This document shows, piece by piece, positions 43,389 to 46,275 of a stretch of DNA of 46,275 nucleotides; the first letter of the stretch is position 1, and each line of letters begins with the position of its first letter. The notes beneath the pieces are model-generated. The model was given only the letters and a program-made list of their open reading frames with translations. It was not told the DNA's origin and made no database searches. The stretch is from Brevundimonas diminuta ATCC 11568 (GTDB lineage Bacteria; Pseudomonadota; Alphaproteobacteria; Caulobacterales; Caulobacteraceae). The position numbers and the translations under genes are program-made. The DNA lies in the NCBI RefSeq assembly GCF_000204035.1, contig NZ_GL883086.1:524853-571127 (forward strand), read 5' to 3'.

Positions 43389-43813
43389 GCGTCGTTCGGG
43401 CGCAGGAATAACGCCATGCCGATTGAGGCGGGCGCCGTGGGCTGAAAGCCGTATTGGGCATAGAGGCGATGGGCCTCTCCGTCGGCGATTAGGCTGATGT
43501 AGGCCTCTGCGGGCACGGCGGCGCGCAGGTGTTCAACCAGAGCCTTCATGATCGCCTTGCCCAGACCGCGTCCCTGGTGGACGGGATCGACGGCGATGTC
43601 GACGATCTGGAAGAACAGCCCTTTGTCGCCGATGACCCGTCCCATGCCGACGACTTCGCCCGACTGGTTCTCAATCACCACGGCGAAGACAGTGTTAGGC
43701 AGGCCGGCGGCCGCTGCTTCTGCGCTACGCGGGGTTAGACCTGAGATGGCCCTGAGGCGACGGTAGTCGTCGATGACGGGCGTGCGGGCGACAAGGCGGT
43801 AATCGGGGCTCAT
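43385..43813 (-). CDS. GNAT-family N-acetyltransferase
   Basis: 142 residues. FQIVDIAVDPVHQGRGLGKAIMKALVEHL contains the acetyl-CoA P-loop (VDPVHQGRGLGK) and its flanking strand and helix. The end HRLYAQYGFQPT is the usual family closing pattern. The substrate cannot be told from sequence. Its TAG stop lies in the CTAG (43385-43388) shared with the MaoC gene. It is divergent from lysK. Confidence 0.88.
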   Translation of the reverse strand: MSPDYRLVARTPVIDDYRRLRAISGLTPRSAEAAAAGLPNTVFAVVIENQSGEVVGMGRVIGDKGLFFQIVDIAVDPVHQGRGLGKAIMKALVEHLRAAVPAEAYISLIADGEAHRLYAQYGFQPTAPASIGMALFLRPNDA

Positions 43814-43901
43814 TACCTCCTGATATTGGATGCGCGGTCAGGGCGACAGGGAGAGTCATCAAAAGTTGACCTCGCGCGCTCAAGGCGTCAAAGCCCGGTG
43901 C

Positions 43902-45575
43902 ATGCTACAGAACCTCGAAACCCTGTCCCGTGAGGCCCGTTCGTGGCCGTTTGAGCAAGCGCGCAATCTGCTGGCCCACGTGCTCAAGAAACGGCTGTCG
44001 GATGCGGAGCGCGATGCGGCCAAGCTGCTGATCGACGCGGGCAAGACGGACGAGGCTCTGGTGACCTTCGAGGCGCTGAACCGGCCGGTGATCCTGGAGA
44101 CGGGTTACGGCCCGTCGGGCCTGCCGCACATGGGCACCTTCGGCGAAGTGGCGCGCACGACCATGGTGCGCAACGCGTTTCGCGCCCTGACCGGCGACTA
44201 CTGGCGCACGCGACTGATCGCCTTCTCGGACGATATGGACGGCCTGCGCAAGGTGCCCGAGGGCGTGCCCAACCCCGAGATGCTGCGCGAAGACCTGCAC
44301 CTGCCGCTGACCAAGGTGCGCGATCCGTTCGGCACGCATGACAGCTTCGGCGCGCACAACAACGCTCGCCTGCGCGCCTTCCTCGACAGCTTCGGCTTCG
44401 ACTATGAGTTCATGTCCTCGACCGAGACCTATCGGTCGGGCCGGTTCGACGCGACCCTGATGACCCTGCTGGAACGCTTCGACAAGGTCATGGGCATCAT
44501 GTTGCCGACCCTGGGCGAAGAGCGCCGCGCCACCTATTCGCCCTTCCTGCCGATCAGCCCGATCACCGGCCATGTGCTGCAGGTGCCGACGCTGGAACGC
44601 AATGTCGAGCGCGGGACTATCGTTTTCGACGACCCGGCCGGCGGCCGCACCGAGGTTCCCGTCACCGGCGGCCATGTGAAGCTGCAGTGGAAGCCCGATT
44701 GGGCCATGCGTTGGACCGCGCTGGACGTCGACTACGAGATGTCGGGCAAGGACTTGATCGAGAGCGTGCGCGAGAGCGGCAAGATCTGTCGCGCCCTGGG
44801 CGGCACGCCGCCGGAAGGCTTCAACTACGAGCTCTTCCTCGACGTTGAGGGCAAGAAGATCTCCAAGTCCAAGGGCAACGGCCTGACGATGGAGGAGTGG
44901 CTGCGCTACGGCACGCCTGAGAGCCTGAGCTGGTACATGTTCCAGTCGCCGAAGTCGGCCAAGAGCCTGCACTTCAATGTCATTCCGCGCGCGACGGACG
45001 ACTATCTGTCCTTCATCGAGCAGTACAAGACGCAGGAACCGGCCAAGCAGATCGACAACGCCGTCTGGCATATCCACTCAGGGACTCCGCCCGAGAGCGT
45101 CTCGCCGGTGTCCTTCGCCCTGCTGCTGAACCTGGTGGGCGTGGCCAACGCCTCGACCAAGGAACAGTTGTGGGCCTATTTCGCCAAATACCTGCCGGAC
45201 GCCACGCCCGAGAATGAGCCGGTTCTGGACCGGTTGATGGGCTATGCGCTGAACTACTACGAGGACTTCGTGAAGCCCTCGAAGACCTATCGTCTGCCCG
45301 ACGACAAGGAGAAGGCGGCGCTGCTGGATCTGGCGGAACGTCTGAAGGCCCTGCCGGCCGACACGACCGACGGAGAGATCATCCAGGGCGAGGTTTACGC
45401 CGTGGGCAAGGCGCACGAGTTCGAGCCGCTTCGGGCTTGGTTCCAGGCGCTGTATGAAGTGCTTTTGGGCGCCTCGCAGGGGCCGCGTTTCGGTTCGTTC
45501 GCGGCCATCTACGGCCTGTCCCAGACAATCGAACTGCTCGAGAAGGGCGCTGCAGGCGGCTTGGTCGAGGGGTAG
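43902..45575 (+). CDS. lysK: Class I lysyl-tRNA synthetase
   Basis: 557 residues from ATG 43902; the frame is open upstream but without likeness. It has the class I signatures: [13 protein letters not shown] (HIGH-type) and [11 protein letters not shown] (KMSKS). [13 protein letters not shown] and [13 protein letters not shown] are typical of the archaeal-type enzyme, in contrast to the class II LysS of most bacteria. It charges tRNA-Lys with lysine. Alphaproteobacteria commonly carry this form. A hairpin terminator lies 14 bp after the stop. Confidence 0.95.
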   Translation: MLQNLETLSREARSWPFEQARNLLAHVLKKRLSDAERDAAKLLIDAGKTDEALVTFEALNRPVILETGYGPSGLPHMGTFGEVARTTMVRNAFRALTGDYWRTRLIAFSDDMDGLRKVPEGVPNPEMLREDLHLPLTKVRDPFGTHDSFGAHNNARLRAFLDSFGFDYEFMSSTETYRSGRFDATLMTLLERFDKVMGIMLPTLGEERRATYSPFLPISPITGHVLQVPTLERNVERGTIVFDDPAGGRTEVPVTGGHVKLQWKPDWAMRWTALDVDYEMSGKDLIESVRESGKICRALGGTPPEGFNYELFLDVEGKKISKSKGNGLTMEEWLRYGTPESLSWYMFQSPKSAKSLHFNVIPRATDDYLSFIEQYKTQEPAKQIDNAVWHIHSGTPPESVSPVSFALLLNLVGVANASTKEQLWAYFAKYLPDATPENEPVLDRLMGYALNYYEDFVKPSKTYRLPDDKEKAALLDLAERLKALPADTTDGEIIQGEVYAVGKAHEFEPLRAWFQALYEVLLGASQGPRFGSFAAIYGLSQTIELLEKGAAGGLVEG

Positions 45576-45588
45576 GGACTGAAAGTTA

Positions 45589-45615
45589 CGGGCCGCTGAT
45601 CTCATCAGCGGCCCG
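45589..45615 (+). terminator. Terminator hairpin after lysK
   Basis: CGGGCCGCTGA (45589-45599) and TCAGCGGCCCG (45605-45615) form a perfect 11-bp stem with a 5-base loop, followed by TCTTCGTTCT. The T content after the stem is moderate, so it is a likely but not ideal terminator. Confidence 0.8.
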
Positions 45616-45633
45616 TCTTCGTTCTGGATCTGA

Positions 45634-45750
45634 TCAGGAGACGAAGACGGCGCCGGCCAGGGAGGCTAGAGCCAGCATCAAGAGCAGACTCTCAAACGGG
45701 GACGGCAGCCAGATTGATCGGCGATGGCGTCGGCGGGTGCTGGAGACCAT
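45634..45750 (-). CDS. Possible 38-residue single-span membrane protein
   Basis: The frame reads MVSSTRRRHRRSIWLPSPF, then a hydrophobic segment ESLLLMLALASLAGAVFVS and stop. A strongly basic N-terminus before one membrane helix is a common form of real small proteins, and third codon positions are mostly G or C. There is no good ribosome site, and another minus-strand frame overlaps it. It may be a true small gene or chance. Confidence 0.35.
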   Translation of the reverse strand: MVSSTRRRHRRSIWLPSPFESLLLMLALASLAGAVFVS

Positions 45751-45887
45751 GATTTTCGCTCACATTCCATAATGACCTGCAGGGCGAGCTCAGCAGAGCC
45801 GGAGATCGGCAGCGGTTGGCCGTAAAGGCTGCGCCACAGCACATCCAGAGCCACGTCTGCTTTTCCAAGTGCGCCCATGGATGCCAT
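45678..45887 (-). CDS. Possible small protein of unknown function
   Basis: About 69 residues from ATG 45887 (TTG 45899 and ATG 45878 are alternatives). It includes MGALGKADVALDVLWRSLYG and PLPISGSAELALQVIMECER, which look like ordered amphipathic helices rather than random translation. The last part overlaps the basic membrane ORF in another frame and looks less natural (CRPRLRVCS). I do not recognise it. The perfect palindrome at 45915-45930 lies just upstream, where a promoter or operator would be. Confidence 0.35.
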   Translation of the reverse strand: MASMGALGKADVALDVLWRSLYGQPLPISGSAELALQVIMECERKSWSPAPADAIADQSGCRPRLRVCS

Positions 45888-45914
45888 AGCGCACGACAAT
45901 GCGGCCTCTGCCCA

Positions 45915-45930
45915 TCCCCCGTATGGGGGA
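45915..45930. promoter_or_regulatory. TCCCCC-GTAT-GGGGGA palindrome in the intergenic region before the glycine-zipper gene
   Basis: Two perfect 6-bp arms flank GTAT. The site lies between the small minus-strand ORF (start near 45887) and the plus-strand gene at 46100. It is a likely protein-binding dyad. No T run follows on either strand, so it is not a terminator. The rest of 45931-46099 holds no gene I can support apart from the GGAG-type site before 46100. Confidence 0.45.
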
Positions 45931-46099
45931 GGAAATGAACAATATCTGTTTTTTCATACGAACTTGGGCGGGGCCGGAGCGTCAGGCGGCTCTGCGTCCG
46001 ACAAGAAAGATGAACGGCACATAACGACAAGGCTGGGGGAGCCTTCAGCTTGGGCGAGGCATTCTCACTCCATCGACAACTCGATGACAGGAGAGCCAT

Positions 46100-46275
46100 A
46101 TGTCGAAGACCTTCAAGGCGGGTTTGGCCGCCACCGCCATGTTCACCGCGCTGGCCGCCGCCGCTGCGCCCATGACCGCCAGCGCCATGCCTCAGGCCAA
46201 CGGCATCACCAACTGTGACGCGCCGGGCGGCCGTCAGCAGGCGGGCGCCGCAATCGGCGCCGTGCTGGGCGGTCT
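46100..46275 (+). CDS. Glycine-zipper envelope protein, N-terminal part (cut by window edge)
   Basis: 58 codons are inside the window. They give a signal peptide (MSKTFKAGLAATAMFTALAA, then APMTASAMPQ), a short mature segment with one cysteine (GITNCDAPGG), and the beginning of a glycine-zipper membrane motif (QQAGAAIGAVLGG). Such 2TM glycine-zipper proteins of the 17-kDa surface antigen type sit in the envelope. AGGAGAG lies 6 bases before the ATG. The rest is beyond the window. Confidence 0.75.
   Translation, partial: MSKTFKAGLAATAMFTALAAAAAPMTASAMPQANGITNCDAPGGRQQAGAAIGAVLGG

Noticed and set aside
45935-46024. 29-codon plus-strand ORF after GGGGGAGGAA
   Set aside because: The ribosome-like site is part of the palindrome arm, and the translation shows no ordered pattern. 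Probably chance.

Overview
The window is high-GC DNA whose gene content and order point to an alphaproteobacterium of the Caulobacterales, most like Brevundimonas. This call rests on recognised gene orders (nrdR-rib genes-nusB-thiL; yceD-plsX-fabH-ihfA-merR-tRNA-Pro), class I lysyl-tRNA synthetase, ALA synthase HemA and abundant TonB-dependent receptors. No database search was possible. Family calls rest on reading motifs, lengths and context.

Region 1 (1-3693) is visibly less GC-rich than the rest and holds accessory genes. They are the start of a histidine kinase, a response regulator split into two overlapping reading frames, a DUF3313-type lipoprotein, a decayed short-chain dehydrogenase, and a divergent HxlR regulator/quinone oxidoreductase pair. 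It ends exactly at the 3' end of a tRNA-Val(CAC) gene (3694-3768), which suggests a tRNA-integrated island.

Region 2 (3769-28595) is core metabolism. It has a dicarboxylate symporter, gph, glmU-rpiA, a secreted protein of unknown function, gor, a secreted methyltransferase-like protein and mmsB. It continues with hemA plus a DUF6898 gene, a GFA protein, glyA, nrdR and a riboflavin operon (ribD reductase domain only, ribE, ribBX-like, ribH, nusB, thiL). Then come the proton pump hppA, bamE, a cytochrome bc1 chaperone, and the fatty-acid/phospholipid cluster ending in tRNA-Pro(GGG). Many genes overlap by ATGA, GTGA or TTGA, implying translational coupling. The riboflavin operon lacks a recognisable RibD deaminase domain and an intact GTP cyclohydrolase II domain. 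A 44-bp ungapped element is shared by the leaders of gor and ribE.

Region 3 (28663-39307) is the most unusual part. On the minus strand lie a secreted metallophosphoesterase, a regulator with two complete TetR DNA-binding domains in one chain, a TonB-dependent receptor, and a second secreted metallophosphoesterase. Divergent on the plus strand are an ECF sigma factor, a FecR anti-sigma factor and a TonB receptor with an N-terminal STN signalling domain. I infer a two-receptor outer-membrane uptake locus coupled to periplasmic phosphoester cleavage, with cell-surface signalling and a double-headed TetR as two regulatory inputs. The substrate is unknown.

Region 4 (39308-46275) has a small lipoprotein and a queuosine operon (queA, a nucleotidyltransferase-like gene, tgt). 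A MaoC dehydratase, a GNAT acetyltransferase and class I lysK follow. A poorly resolved 0.35-kb stretch with small ORFs and a perfect palindrome comes next, then the start of a glycine-zipper protein cut by the window edge.
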